Part shown: in pieces, positions 1-8,699 of the stretch
Numbering within the stretch: the first letter of the stretch is position 1
Layout of the letters: each line of letters opens with the position of its first letter
DNA from: CAZHDI01 sp964531285
Lineage (GTDB): Bacteria; Pseudomonadota; Alphaproteobacteria; JAJFIK01
NCBI GenBank assembly: GCA_964531285.1
Contig: CAZHDI010000021.1
Span: 1-43,410 of the forward strand
Direction: 5' to 3'
DNA: 43,410 bases
Translations under genes and position numbers: made by a program
The notes under the pieces: model-generated
The model's input: only the letters and a program-made list of their open reading frames with translations
Database searches by the model: none
What the model was told of the DNA's origin: nothing

Positions 1-1770
1 GTCCGGCTTGGCCTTGTACTCCATGATCCCGGTAATCTCGCTGTACTGGCGGCGCTCCTCCTCCACGACGGCCTGCGCCGCCCGGCCCACGGCCATCATG
101 CTCATGGCGCCGAAGAGGTAAGGCAGCATCGCGCCGGTGAACAGCCCGACCACAACCCAGGGATTGGATAGCGAGAAGTCCGGCGCCACGCCTTCGAAGA
201 ACGGATACTGATCCGGATTGGCGGCGAAGAACTTCAGGTCTTCGGTATAGGCCGCGAACAGCACCAGCGCGCCGAGACCGGCCGAACCGATCGCGTAGCC
301 CTTGGTCACGGCCTTGGTCGTGTTGCCGACCGCGTCGAGGGTGTCGGTGGTGTCGCGCACCGAGCTGTCCAGATCGGCCATCTCGGCGATCCCGCCGGCA
401 TTGTCGGTGACCGGACCGAAGGCATCGAGCGCCACGACCATGCCCGCCAGCGCCAGCATGGTGGTCACCGCGATCGCGATGCCGAACAGGCCGGCAATCA
501 TATAGGTGATCACGATCCCGGCGACGATCACCAGCGCCGGCAGCGCGGTGGCTTCCATCGAGACCGCAAGGCCCTGAATCACATTGGTGCCATGACCGCT
601 TTCCGAAGCCTTGGCCACGGAGCGGACCGGGCGGAAGCCGGTGCCCGTGTAATATTCGGTGATCCAGACGATGAGGCCGGTCACCGCGAGCCCGACCACG
701 CCGCACCAGAACAGGCCGATCCCCGTGATGTCGAGGGTCGAGATGCCGCCCATGAAATCGCGCTGCTCGACCGTGAGCACGGTCGCGGTGCCCTCGGGCA
801 GCACGAATTCGGTGACGAAGTAAAGCGCGATCAGGGACAGCGCGGCGGTGGCGATAAAGCCCTTATAAAGCGCGCCCATCACCGACTGGCTTGACCCGAG
901 CCGCACGAAGAACGTCCCGATGATCGAGGTGATGATGCAGGTTCCGGCGATGGCCAGCGGATAGAGCATCATGGTCTGGACGGTTTCGATGCCGCCCGCG
1001 CTGGAGGCAAAGAAGATCGAGGCCAGCACCATGGTCGCGACGATCGTGACCGCATAGGTTTCGAACAGATCGGCCGCCATGCCCGCGCAGTCGCCGACAT
1101 TGTCGCCCACATTATCGGCGATGGTCGCGGCATTGCGCGGATCGTCTTCCGGAATACCGGCTTCGACCTTACCCACCATGTCGCCGCCGACATCGGCGCC
1201 CTTGGTGAAGATCCCGCCGCCCAGACGCGCGAAGATCGAGATCAGCGAGGCCCCGAGGCCCAGCGCCACCAGCGCGTCGATGATCGTCCGGTTGACCGAG
1301 CCCGCCTCATTGGCAAAGCCGACGGCGCCGACCAGGACCGCGAAATAGCCCGCAACCCCCAGAAGACCGAGGCCGACCACCAGAAGACCGGTCACCGCGC
1401 CCGACCGGAACGCGATCGACAGGCCCTCGGCCAGGCCTTTGCGCGAGGCCTCGGTGGTGCGCACATTGGCCCGGACCGAAACAAGCATGCCGATAAAGCC
1501 GGCGATGCCCGACAGCGCCGCGCCGAGCAGAAAGCCCAGCGCCACAAAAAATCCAAAGATGACCCAGACCAGCACGAAGATCACCGCGCCGATCAGTGCA
1601 ATGGTGGTGTACTGCCGATTGAGATACGCCTGCGCCCCTTCCTGGATCGCTGCGGCAATCTCCTGCATTTTCTCGTTCCCCGGGCTGGCCGCCATGACCG
1701 AGCGAGCGGTGTACGCCCCATAGGCCAGCGCCAGCAGGCCCGTGGCGATGATGAACCACATAATGTCCAT
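1..1770 (-). CDS. hppA: Membrane-bound K+-independent H+-translocating pyrophosphatase, C-terminus cut by window edge
   Basis: Hydrolyses cytoplasmic pyrophosphate and pumps protons across the inner membrane. 590 residues are visible; the family is usually about 700, so roughly the last 100 lie outside the window. Many hydrophobic helices are present. The pyrophosphate/Mg-binding signature GADVGGDMVGKVEAG is at about residues 191-205, with the acidic motif DNVGDNVGD following at 219-227. The sequence GNTTKAVTKG puts a lysine at about residue 486, the position that separates K+-independent enzymes (Lys) from K+-dependent ones (Ala), so proton pumping without K+ is predicted. The ATG at 1770 is preceded by GAGAGGAAAC, a good ribosome site. 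It is separated from thiL by 300 bases and probably has its own promoter there. Confidence 0.96.
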   Translation of the reverse strand, partial: MDIMWFIIATGLLALAYGAYTARSVMAASPGNEKMQEIAAAIQEGAQAYLNRQYTTIALIGAVIFVLVWVIFGFFVALGFLLGAALSGIAGFIGMLVSVRANVRTTEASRKGLAEGLSIAFRSGAVTGLLVVGLGLLGVAGYFAVLVGAVGFANEAGSVNRTIIDALVALGLGASLISIFARLGGGIFTKGADVGGDMVGKVEAGIPEDDPRNAATIADNVGDNVGDCAGMAADLFETYAVTIVATMVLASIFFASSAGGIETVQTMMLYPLAIAGTCIITSIIGTFFVRLGSSQSVMGALYKGFIATAALSLIALYFVTEFVLPEGTATVLTVEQRDFMGGISTLDITGIGLFWCGVVGLAVTGLIVWITEYYTGTGFRPVRSVAKASESGHGTNVIQGLAVSMEATALPALVIVAGIVITYMIAGLFGIAIAVTTMLALAGMVVALDAFGPVTDNAGGIAEMADLDSSVRDTTDTLDAVGNTTKAVTKGYAIGSAGLGALVLFAAYTEDLKFFAANPDQYPFFEGVAPDFSLSNPWVVVGLFTGAMLPYLFGAMSMMAVGRAAQAVVEEERRQYSEITGIMEYKAKPD

Positions 1771-2070
1771 GTTTCCGTTTCCTCTCAGGACGCTATGAGC
1801 AGTGGACGGGAGCCGCCGAATGGCCGCCCGCAGCGTCAAACCCCTCGTTTTTGTATCGTCGCTTCTGACGCAGCGTGCGACGGGTGCGCAAGATGCCAAA
1901 GCCGCCCCATCCCGACAACCGCCGGGCGATGCTGCCCTGTCAGACACGAAGGCCCCTCTCTTAGCACGCCCCGGCCCGCTGTCTCATCCCTTTAGAGGAT
2001 TAGTCCGGCGGATCGGGCGCGCACCAGGAACAGCCACGCCTCTTAAGGAGCGGTGAACGGTTGGGGGGTC
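1771..2070. other. Gene-free gap between thiL and hppA
   Basis: These 300 bases separate the stop of thiL from the start of hppA, both on the minus strand. Short open frames on the plus strand have GTG or ATG starts without ribosome sites and no recognisable protein character. I see no strong hairpin followed by a T run behind thiL. The stretch most likely carries the hppA promoter, but I cannot place it. Confidence 0.4.
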
Positions 2071-3027
2071 TTAAAAATGACGGTAGCCGCCGCTCGGCAG
2101 GCTCATGGGCGCGCCGTCGCTGCCAATGACATGCACCTGCCCCCGGCCCGGCACCACCCGTCCGATACGCGTGACCGGCGTCGGGTCGGGTATCGGGTTG
2201 TGCCCGTCCGGCAGCGTGAACAGCAATTCGTAGTCATCGCCGGCCGTGATCAGGGCCGCGAGATCCGCCTGGCCCGTATCCAGCAGCGCCCACGCCGCCG
2301 GACTGAACGGCACCGCATCCGCCTCGATCACGAGATCGACGCCGGACGCGCGCGCCAGATGCCCGGCGTCCTGAACCAGACCATCGGAGATGTCCATGGC
2401 CGCGCCCGCCAGACCGCGCAGCGCCGCGCCCAAGGACACACGCGGCTCCGGCACCCGGTACCGCTCGGTGAGATAAGGGACGTGGGCCGTATCGCACGGT
2501 GCGATCCGGCCGGTGAGAACGCCAAGGCCCAGCCCGCTATCGCCGATCGTGCCTGAGACATAGAGGCCCTCGCCCGCTTGGGCCCCCGACCGGCGCAGCG
2601 CCGTGCCCGTGGGCACCCAGCCCAGCGCCGTGAGGGTCAAGGTCAGAGGACCGTCCGTGGCCACCGTATCGCCGCCGGTGATCATGAGACCGAAGGTGCC
2701 CTGGTCCGCCGCGAGGCCCTGCGCGAACCCGGCGATCCAGTCTTCGGTAATGTCCTTGGGCCAGGCGGTCGACAGGAAGCCATGGGCCGGATGGGCGCCC
2801 ATGGCCGCCAGATCCGACAGGTTCACCCGCATCAGCTTGCGGGCAATAAGATCCGGCGGGTCCTGGTCCAGGAAGTGCCGTCCGGCGACGATGGTATCGA
2901 CCGTGGTGACCAGATCCTGGCCCGGCGGCGGGGCGATCACGGCGGCATCGTCGCGCAGCCCCAGAGCCCCCGGCACGCCGTCGGTCAGCGGCGCAAAATA
3001 GCGGGCGATCCAGTCGAACTCGCGCAT
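2071..3027 (-). CDS. thiL: Thiamine-monophosphate kinase
   Basis: Phosphorylates thiamine monophosphate to thiamine pyrophosphate with ATP, the last step of de novo thiamine cofactor synthesis; cytoplasmic. At 318 residues it is the usual family length. The metal-binding DDAAV is near residue 26, the central ITGGDTVATDGPLTLT and MDISDGLVQD motifs match the AIR synthase/ThiL fold, and GDDYELLFT is near the C-terminus. I chose the ATG at 3027 (MREFDW), 4 bases after the nusB stop, because the in-frame upstream ATG at 3108 lies inside nusB and adds a segment with no family character. It is the last gene of the glyA-to-thiL run, an arrangement common in alphaproteobacteria. Confidence 0.95.
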   Translation of the reverse strand: MREFDWIARYFAPLTDGVPGALGLRDDAAVIAPPPGQDLVTTVDTIVAGRHFLDQDPPDLIARKLMRVNLSDLAAMGAHPAHGFLSTAWPKDITEDWIAGFAQGLAADQGTFGLMITGGDTVATDGPLTLTLTALGWVPTGTALRRSGAQAGEGLYVSGTIGDSGLGLGVLTGRIAPCDTAHVPYLTERYRVPEPRVSLGAALRGLAGAAMDISDGLVQDAGHLARASGVDLVIEADAVPFSPAAWALLDTGQADLAALITAGDDYELLFTLPDGHNPIPDPTPVTRIGRVVPGRGQVHVIGSDGAPMSLPSGGYRHF

Positions 3028-3031
3028 CGGA

Positions 3032-3514
3032 TCACTCCGGCGCCACCTCGCCGAGCCCGCGTTTCGACCGGGCCAGCGAATCCAGCGCGCCATTGACGAA
3101 GCCGACATCCTGGGCCGGCAGAAAGGCGTGACCGATCTCGATATATTCGTTGATGATCACCTTGGGCGGCACATCCGCCATGCCGAGCAGTTCGAAGGTC
3201 GCGGTGCGCAAGAGTGCGCGCAAGGTGGCGTCGAGCCGCTCCAGCTTCCAGTTGCGCAAAACCCCGTTCACGCTGCGGTCGATATCGGTCTGGCGCTGAA
3301 TGACCCCGCGCACCAGATCGCGGAAGAACGCCTCGTCGGCCATGGCGATGCGTTCGCCCTCGATCTCCTCGCCGAAGCGGTGATGGACGAATTCTTCGAC
3401 CACATCGACCGCGCCGCGCCCGGAAATTTCCATCTGATAGAGCGCCTGCACCGCTGCAAGCCGCGCCGCGCTGCGCGCACTGTGGGTCCAGTCGTCGCCG
3501 GCCTCTTGGGTCAT
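3032..3514 (-). CDS. nusB: Transcription antitermination protein NusB
   Basis: Binds boxA RNA with NusE (S10) in rRNA antitermination complexes. 160 residues, all-helical, beginning with the typical SARSAARLAAVQALYQMEI segment at about 12-30, which carries the arginine-rich boxA-binding helix. The C-terminal part has VIINEYIEIGHAF and FVNGALDSLAR, both diagnostic for the family. Its ATG overlaps the ribH stop by 4 bases (ATGA), which points to translational coupling. The ribH-nusB-thiL order is a conserved alphaproteobacterial arrangement. Confidence 0.95.
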   Translation of the reverse strand: MTQEAGDDWTHSARSAARLAAVQALYQMEISGRGAVDVVEEFVHHRFGEEIEGERIAMADEAFFRDLVRGVIQRQTDIDRSVNGVLRNWKLERLDATLRALLRTATFELLGMADVPPKVIINEYIEIGHAFLPAQDVGFVNGALDSLARSKRGLGEVAPE

Positions 3515-3963
3515 GACCGCTCTCCAAGACTGTCGCGCAACGCGATCATGTCGAGCGCCGCCCGGGCCGCGCCGCCGCCCTTGTCGAGCCGGTCCGCCTT
3601 GGCCCGCTCTATGGCCTGGGCGTGGGTTTCGACGGTCAGAATGCCGTTGCCGAGGGCTATGCCTTCCCGGACCGACAGATCCATCAATCCGCGTGCGGAT
3701 TCATTCGAGACCACCTCGAAGTGATAGGTCTCCCCCCGGATAACACAGCCCAACGCAACGAACCCGTCATAATGATCGCCCTTGCCCTGGGCCATGGCCC
3801 GCAGGGCAAACGAAATGGCCGCCGGAATCTCCAGCGCGCCGCCCACGGTCACCGTATGATAGTGCCCGCCCGCCTCCGCGATGGCCGCGCCCGCGCCTTC
3901 CAGCAGCGCGTCGGCCACATCGTCGTAGAACCGGGCTTCCACGATCAGCAAACGCGGGCTCAC
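3511..3963 (-). CDS. ribH: 6,7-dimethyl-8-ribityllumazine synthase
   Basis: Condenses the ribityl pyrimidine intermediate with 3,4-dihydroxy-2-butanone 4-phosphate to give the lumazine precursor of riboflavin. About 150 residues. Recognisable segments are RLLIVEARFYDDVADALLEG at the N-terminus, GALEIP (substrate loop), the VALGCVIRGETYHFEVV core with the catalytic His region, and GNGILTVETHAQA near the end. The start is the GTG at 3963, with GGGAG seven bases upstream. The ATG codons at 4035 and 4020 lie inside ribE and give unrelated N-terminal residues. It follows ribE by 28 bases and overlaps nusB by 4. Confidence 0.93.
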   Translation of the reverse strand: MSPRLLIVEARFYDDVADALLEGAGAAIAEAGGHYHTVTVGGALEIPAAISFALRAMAQGKGDHYDGFVALGCVIRGETYHFEVVSNESARGLMDLSVREGIALGNGILTVETHAQAIERAKADRLDKGGGAARAALDMIALRDSLGERS

Positions 3964-3991
3964 CGGGCCGCTCCCATGGTGCCTGCACCGC

Positions 3992-4588
3992 TCATGACAT
4001 CTCCTTGAGGCGCGCCACATAGCGGGCCAGCACATCGATTTCCAGATTCACCCCATGCCCCTCGGCCGCCGCGCCGAACGCCGTATGGGTCCAGGTATGG
4101 GGGATGATATTGACGGTAAAGTCCTCCGTGCTCGCACTGTTTACGGTCAGCGACACCCCATCGATGGCGATGGAGCCCTTGGCGGCAATGAACGGGGCGA
4201 GCCCTGCCGGGCACCCGAAACGGATCCGGTGGGATCCGTCCTCCGGCACGATGTCCAGGATGGTGCCCACGCCGTCCACATGGCCCTGCACGATATGGCC
4301 GCCCAGTTCCTCGCCGACCTTGAGCGCACGCTCAAGATTGAGCTTGGTGCCCGCCTGCCAGCGCCCTGCCGTGGTAACGCTCAGGGTCTCGGCCGAGGCA
4401 TCGGCGGCGAACCAGTCGCCGCCTTTGTCCACCACCGTCAGGCACACACCGGAGCACGCGATCGAGGCCCCAATGGCGACGGTGTCCAGGTCATAGGCCG
4501 TGGCGATCTCCAGACGTGTGTCCTGACCGCCGCCGGCCGCCGAAACCGACCGGACCGTGCCGATATCCGTGATGATCCCGGTAAACAT
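3992..4588 (-). CDS. ribE: Riboflavin synthase, alpha subunit
   Basis: Dismutates two molecules of 6,7-dimethyl-8-ribityllumazine to riboflavin and the pyrimidine precursor. 198 residues, normal length. It begins with the invariant MFTGIITDIGTV and contains two lumazine-binding repeats, roughly 1-95 and 96-190. Visible motifs are ACSGVCLTVVD in the first repeat, and HIVQGHVDGVG and IDGVSLTVNS in the second. It lies 9 bases after the lipase gene and 28 before ribH, within one transcription unit. Confidence 0.96.
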   Translation of the reverse strand: MFTGIITDIGTVRSVSAAGGGQDTRLEIATAYDLDTVAIGASIACSGVCLTVVDKGGDWFAADASAETLSVTTAGRWQAGTKLNLERALKVGEELGGHIVQGHVDGVGTILDIVPEDGSHRIRFGCPAGLAPFIAAKGSIAIDGVSLTVNSASTEDFTVNIIPHTWTHTAFGAAAEGHGVNLEIDVLARYVARLKEMS

Positions 4589-4597
4589 GGATCGGGG

Positions 4598-5620
4598 TTA
4601 CTCCCAACATGCGCTGTCGCGCCCTTGGTCATAGTCATGGTCGAGCATCCAGGCATAGACATGGTGCGTGTGCCAGCACAGGACCTGCGACCCATTGCTC
4701 TCGACCTGATTGTTCAGGACATCATCATAATCGAAAGACGAATAAAGATGCGGCGTGCCGATATGCACATATTCCGCGTTGGCCGCACTGGGCGGCACCA
4801 TCGGCACCAGGTCCACCAGATTGCAGACCCGGTCCGTGCGGCGGATCTTACCGGCATACGCGCCGAATGCGGCATTGCCGACCCGCGGCGCGGCAAGGGT
4901 GATGAGATCCACCGTTGCCGTCTCCACCGTCGCCGCGGTTTCGGCCGCTGCCAAAGACGCCAGGGCGCCGCCCAGGCTGTGCCCGACAAATTGAACCTCC
5001 CGGCCCGCGAACACACCGGCAGCGAGCGCCTCGCGGAAGCTGCCCTCGAACGGCCCCCGGTCGAACGAAAATGTCCGGTAGATATCGTCAAAGCCGCGAT
5101 GGACTTTCACGTCCTCGCCGGCGGGATCGAACTGGCGCTGGCGGGCCTGAACATTCTTGACCCACTCGCGCGGCTGCATGGTGCCGCGGATCAGGACGTA
5201 GTCGCGCGATCCGTCCAGCGTCGTCGCCCAATAGCCGTACAGCGTGCGCTTGCGATTGGCTCGCGGACCGCGCTCGGTCTTGAGGCCCGGCGTGCCCATG
5301 ATGAACGCGTTCAACACCAGTTCGTCATGGGGAAACAAAGCTTCATAGTCGCCGCCCTCATCGAAGGCTTCATAGATGGCGTAGACCGAGTCCTGAAGCC
5401 GGGCATGCTCGAATAGCGCCGGATTTTGCGCACCGCCGGCACTAGGGCTGACCTCCCGGATGCGGGCCGGTTCACCGTCGACTTCAGGGCGAAACGGCCC
5501 GGTCGCTTCATCGGCGCAGGTCAAGAACGTCTCGTTGATGGCGTCCGGGTCCTTTCCGGCGCAGGCGGTGAGGCCCAACGCGAAAAGTCCAGTAATCAGC
5601 AGTGTCACCCGATGTGGCAT
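4598..5620 (-). CDS. Class 3 (alpha/beta-hydrolase) lipase family lipoprotein
   Basis: Predicted serine esterase anchored to an envelope membrane; the substrate is unknown. 340 residues. The N-terminus is a lipoprotein signal (LGLTAC, lipidated Cys at about 20). The nucleophile elbow VGHSLGGALAS places the serine at about 215, followed by TLAAPRVGN, a likely acid Asp at about 270 (NLVDLVPMVPP) and a His cluster at 317-320, which is the layout of the fungal lipase-like class 3 family. The ATG at 5620 follows GAGAGAGGGA and starts exactly at the signal peptide; a longer frame to 5668 would run into ribD. It lies 14 bases from ribD and 9 from ribE, so it is co-transcribed with riboflavin genes although it has no obvious part in that pathway. 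Phospholipase or polyester hydrolase activity are alternatives. Confidence 0.85.
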   Translation of the reverse strand: MPHRVTLLITGLFALGLTACAGKDPDAINETFLTCADEATGPFRPEVDGEPARIREVSPSAGGAQNPALFEHARLQDSVYAIYEAFDEGGDYEALFPHDELVLNAFIMGTPGLKTERGPRANRKRTLYGYWATTLDGSRDYVLIRGTMQPREWVKNVQARQRQFDPAGEDVKVHRGFDDIYRTFSFDRGPFEGSFREALAAGVFAGREVQFVGHSLGGALASLAAAETAATVETATVDLITLAAPRVGNAAFGAYAGKIRRTDRVCNLVDLVPMVPPSAANAEYVHIGTPHLYSSFDYDDVLNNQVESNGSQVLCWHTHHVYAWMLDHDYDQGRDSACWE

Positions 5621-5634
5621 GGTCGGTCCCTCTC

Positions 5635-6783
5635 TCAAAGCAGTGTGTCCCGCGCCCGGCTGTAGCACTCCATGAGGTCCGCGCCCAGAGCCTGACGTTT
5701 CATCAGCGAAAAACGCGGCGCCTCGTCAGGATTGTCCACGCCCAGCGATGCCAGAGCCGGCAGCCCATCGCCGCCCATCACGAGGGGCGCCCGGAACCAC
5801 ACCAGATCATCGACCAGATCCGCCGTCATGAGTGCGCCGGCAAGCTGGGCGCCGCCCTCGACCATGACCCGGGTCAGACCGCGTGCCGCCAGGGCATCCA
5901 GGCCCGCCCGCAGATCAAGACCGCTCAACGGGTCTGGCGCGATCTCGATGATCTCGACGCCCAGATCCTCCAAAGGCTCCCGCAGGCTGGCTGGATGACC
6001 GGGCCGGGTCAGCACCCAGACCGGGACCTCGCGTGCCGTCCGCGCCAGCATGCTCCGCGGTGGCAGGCGCAGCCGGGCGTCGGCTACCACACGGACCGGC
6101 GATGCCCTCTCCAGCCCCGCCAGCCGGCAGGTCAGCGACGGGTCGTCGGCCAGCGCGGTGCCGGACCCGACCAGGATCGCGTCATGACGGGCCCGGATGG
6201 CATGGGCCTCGGCGCGCGCCAGCGGTCCGGTGATCCATTGGCTGACACCGGTCTTAGCCGCGATGGCCCCGTCCAGCGAGGTGGCCAGCTTGAGCGTCAC
6301 CAAAGGGCGCCCCGCCCGGCGCGTCAGGAGAAACCCGCGATTGATGCGCTCGGCTTCGTGCGAACAGAGGCCTTCATCGACCCGGATCCCGGCGGCGCGC
6401 AGCCGCTCCAGCCCTTGGCCCGCCACCCTCGTATCGGGATCGCTCAGGGCACTGACGACCCGGGAGATCCCCGCCGCGATCAGCGCATCGGCACAGGGCG
6501 GCGTCTTGCCGTGATGGGCGCAGGGCTCCAGCGTGACATAGGCGGCGGCCCCCCGGGCGGCCGCTCCGGCACGGGCCAGCGCCTCGGTTTCGGCATGGGG
6601 CCGTCCGCCATCCTGCGTCCAGCCCCGCCCCAGGATCACCCCATCCCGGGCAATCACACAGCCTACGGACGGATTGGGCGCGGTCCGCCCGAGACCGCGC
6701 GCGCCCAGGCGCAAAGCGATGGTCATGCAGTGCCGGTCGAAGGCCGAGACGTCGGCCGGTGCCCCGTGGGACACCCCGGTCAT
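5635..6783 (-). CDS. ribD: Bifunctional riboflavin biosynthesis deaminase/reductase
   Basis: Catalyses the deamination and then the NADPH-dependent reduction of the pyrimidine intermediate of riboflavin synthesis. 382 residues. The N-terminal zinc deaminase has HAETEAL (His63, catalytic Glu65) and PCAHHGKTPPC (Cys88, Cys97). The C-terminal reductase starts near residue 160 (LVTLKLATSLDGAIA) and includes DAILVGSGTALADDPSLTCR and RVMVEGGAQL. Both halves appear intact. Its ATG overlaps the nrdR stop by 4 bases (ATGA). No FMN riboswitch was recognised near it. Confidence 0.95.
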   Translation of the reverse strand: MTGVSHGAPADVSAFDRHCMTIALRLGARGLGRTAPNPSVGCVIARDGVILGRGWTQDGGRPHAETEALARAGAAARGAAAYVTLEPCAHHGKTPPCADALIAAGISRVVSALSDPDTRVAGQGLERLRAAGIRVDEGLCSHEAERINRGFLLTRRAGRPLVTLKLATSLDGAIAAKTGVSQWITGPLARAEAHAIRARHDAILVGSGTALADDPSLTCRLAGLERASPVRVVADARLRLPPRSMLARTAREVPVWVLTRPGHPASLREPLEDLGVEIIEIAPDPLSGLDLRAGLDALAARGLTRVMVEGGAQLAGALMTADLVDDLVWFRAPLVMGGDGLPALASLGVDNPDEAPRFSLMKRQALGADLMECYSRARDTLL

Positions 6784-7283
6784 TCCTCGGTATCCTTATC
6801 GCCCTTGCCCGCGCGCCGGGCCCCCTCGCCCGCCATGTCGTGGAGTTCCCCAACGAATTCCTCGAAATCCGCCGCCTCCCGGAAATTGCGGTACACGGAT
6901 GCAAAGCGCACATAACCCACCGTATCGGTGGCCGCGAGGGCTTCCATGACCATCTCGCCGATGGTGGTCGAGGGCACTTCGCTTTCGCCGGAACTCTCCA
7001 GCCGCCGGACGATCCCGGAGACCATGCGCTCGATCTGGTCAGCCTCGACGGGCCGCTTGCGCAAGGCCATCTGCACCGAGCGCATCAGCTTGTCCCGGTC
7101 GAACGGCACTTTCTTGCCGCTCTTTTTAATCACCGACAGATCGCGCAGCTGGACCCGCTCGAACGTGGTGAACCGGCCACCGCAGGCCGGGCAATAGCGC
7201 CGGCGCCGGATCGCCGCCCCATCTTCGGTGGGCCGGGAATCCTTCACCTGGGTTTCCTGATTGCCGCAAAACGGACAGCGCAT
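6780..7283 (-). CDS. nrdR: Transcriptional repressor NrdR
   Basis: Nucleotide-sensing repressor of ribonucleotide reductase genes. 167 residues, slightly longer than the usual 150-160 because of a charged tail (RRAGKGDKDTEE). The N-terminal zinc ribbon has ligands Cys3, Cys6, Cys31 and Cys34 (MRCPFC and YCPAC), and the ATP-cone domain runs from about 46 to 140 (KKSGKKVPFDRDKLMRSV, TVGYVRFASVYRNF). Position next to ribD and behind glyA is conserved in alphaproteobacteria. No ribonucleotide reductase gene lies in the window, so its targets are elsewhere. Confidence 0.95.
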   Translation of the reverse strand: MRCPFCGNQETQVKDSRPTEDGAAIRRRRYCPACGGRFTTFERVQLRDLSVIKKSGKKVPFDRDKLMRSVQMALRKRPVEADQIERMVSGIVRRLESSGESEVPSTTIGEMVMEALAATDTVGYVRFASVYRNFREAADFEEFVGELHDMAGEGARRAGKGDKDTEE

Positions 7284-7312
7284 CGCCCGTCCCCTTCACC
7301 AACGGCCCGACG

Positions 7313-7352
7313 GAAAGAACAAACCGCGCCGGGGGGCCGGCCCCGACGCGGT
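7313..7352 (-). terminator. Hairpin between glyA and nrdR, possible terminator or attenuator
   Basis: Read on the minus strand, outer arms ACCGCG/CGCGGT enclose an inner GGGG-CCGG-CCCC fold and are followed by TTTGTTCTTT. It lies 33 bases after the glyA stop and 40 before nrdR, so it may partly insulate the two. The T run is interrupted, so strength is uncertain. Confidence 0.45.
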
Positions 7353-7385
7353 CATTATCCCACATCATGTGTGGTTGCGGAACGA

Positions 7386-8699
7386 TCAATCAAGATCTGG
7401 ATAAATCGGGAACCGGGCGCACAGCGCCTTTACTTTCTCGGCCACGGCGTCCTCAACGGCGCGGTTGCCGTCCGGTCCGTTCTTGCCCAGCCCGTCCAGA
7501 ACCTCGGCGATATACCCGCCGACCGCCTGGAATTCAGCCACGCCGAAGCCGCGTGTCGTCCCGGCGGGCGTGCCCAGACGAATACCGGACGTAATCGCCG
7601 GCTTTTCCGGATCGAACGGGATGCCGTTCTTGTTGCAGGTCATGCGCGCCCGTTCCATGGCGTCCTCGGCGATGTTGCCGGTCACGCCTTTGGGCCGCAG
7701 ATCGACCAGCATGACATGAGTGTCGGTCCCGCCAGACACCATGTCGAGCCCCGCATCGACCAGAGTCGCGGCAAGCGCCCGGGCATTGTCCACGATGGAC
7801 TGGGCATAGGCCTTGAAATCCGGCTGAAGCGCCTCGCCAAACGCGACGGCCTTGGCGGCGATGACATGCATCAAGGGACCGCCCTGGAGCCCCGGAAAGA
7901 CCGCCGAATTGAACTTTTTGCCCAGCTCCTCGTCGCGCGACAGGATCAGGCCGCCGCGCGGGCCGCGCAGGGTCTTGTGGGTCGTCGTGGTGACCACATG
8001 GGCGTGGTCCAGCGGGTTGGGATGCGCACCACCGGCCACGAGCCCGGCGAAATGGGCCATATCCACCTGGAAATAGGCCCCGACCGAATCCGCGATCTCG
8101 CGGAAGCGCTTGAAATCGATGATGCGCGGATAGGCCGATCCGCCGGCCAGGATCAGCTTCGGTTTGTGCTCCTCGGCCAGCCGGGCCACTTCGTCATAAT
8201 CGATCAGATGATCGTCCCGGCGCACGCCGTACTGGACCGCATTGAACCATTTGCCTGACAGGTTCGGCTTGGCACCATGGGTCAGGTGTCCGCCCGCATC
8301 GAGGCTCATGCCCAGGATCGTGTCGCCCGGTTTGATCAGCGCCAAGGTCACGGCCTGGTTCGCTTGGGCCCCCGAATGGGGCTGCACATTGGCGTAAGCA
8401 CAATCGAAAAGCTGACAGGCCCGCTCGATGGCCAGTTGCTCGGCGATATCGACGAATTCACAGCCGCCGTAATAGCGCCGGCCCGGATATCCTTCGGCGT
8501 ACTTATTCGTCAGCACCGAACCTTGCGCTTCCAAGACGGCGCGCGAGACGATGTTTTCCGACGCGATCAGTTCGATTTGGGTCTGCTGACGCACCAGCTC
8601 CTTATGAAGACCGGCGGCAAGATCCGGATCGGCCTTGGCCAGCGGCGTGGAGAAAAAGCCGGTCGCTTCCGCGATGGGCTTGGCAGTGGAAACGCTCAT
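7386..8699 (-). CDS. glyA: Serine hydroxymethyltransferase
   Basis: Pyridoxal-phosphate enzyme interconverting serine plus tetrahydrofolate with glycine plus 5,10-methylene-tetrahydrofolate; the main source of one-carbon units. 437 residues, slightly longer than E. coli GlyA (417). Signatures include IELIASENIVSRAV, the YPGRRYYGGCEFVD loop, NVQPHSGAQANQAV, and the PLP-lysine motif TTTTHKTLRGPRGG with Lys at about 242. The ATG at 8699 is preceded by GAGGAGGCACCC, an excellent ribosome site; the in-frame GTG-type start further upstream adds unrelated residues. It heads the leftward run to thiL. Confidence 0.97.
   Translation of the reverse strand: MSVSTAKPIAEATGFFSTPLAKADPDLAAGLHKELVRQQTQIELIASENIVSRAVLEAQGSVLTNKYAEGYPGRRYYGGCEFVDIAEQLAIERACQLFDCAYANVQPHSGAQANQAVTLALIKPGDTILGMSLDAGGHLTHGAKPNLSGKWFNAVQYGVRRDDHLIDYDEVARLAEEHKPKLILAGGSAYPRIIDFKRFREIADSVGAYFQVDMAHFAGLVAGGAHPNPLDHAHVVTTTTHKTLRGPRGGLILSRDEELGKKFNSAVFPGLQGGPLMHVIAAKAVAFGEALQPDFKAYAQSIVDNARALAATLVDAGLDMVSGGTDTHVMLVDLRPKGVTGNIAEDAMERARMTCNKNGIPFDPEKPAITSGIRLGTPAGTTRGFGVAEFQAVGGYIAEVLDGLGKNGPDGNRAVEDAVAEKVKALCARFPIYPDLD

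Noticed and set aside
1802..2056. Short plus-strand open frames in the thiL-hppA gap
   Set aside because: GTG/ATG starts without ribosome sites, composition unlike a protein, and they occupy the likely hppA promoter.
4055..5416. 453-codon plus-strand frame opposite ribE and the lipase gene
   Set aside because: Shadow frame; both minus-strand genes are well supported by motifs and ribosome sites.
6784..7385. FMN riboswitch for the riboflavin genes
   Set aside because: ribD starts inside the nrdR stop, so there is no leader, and no such element is seen before nrdR.
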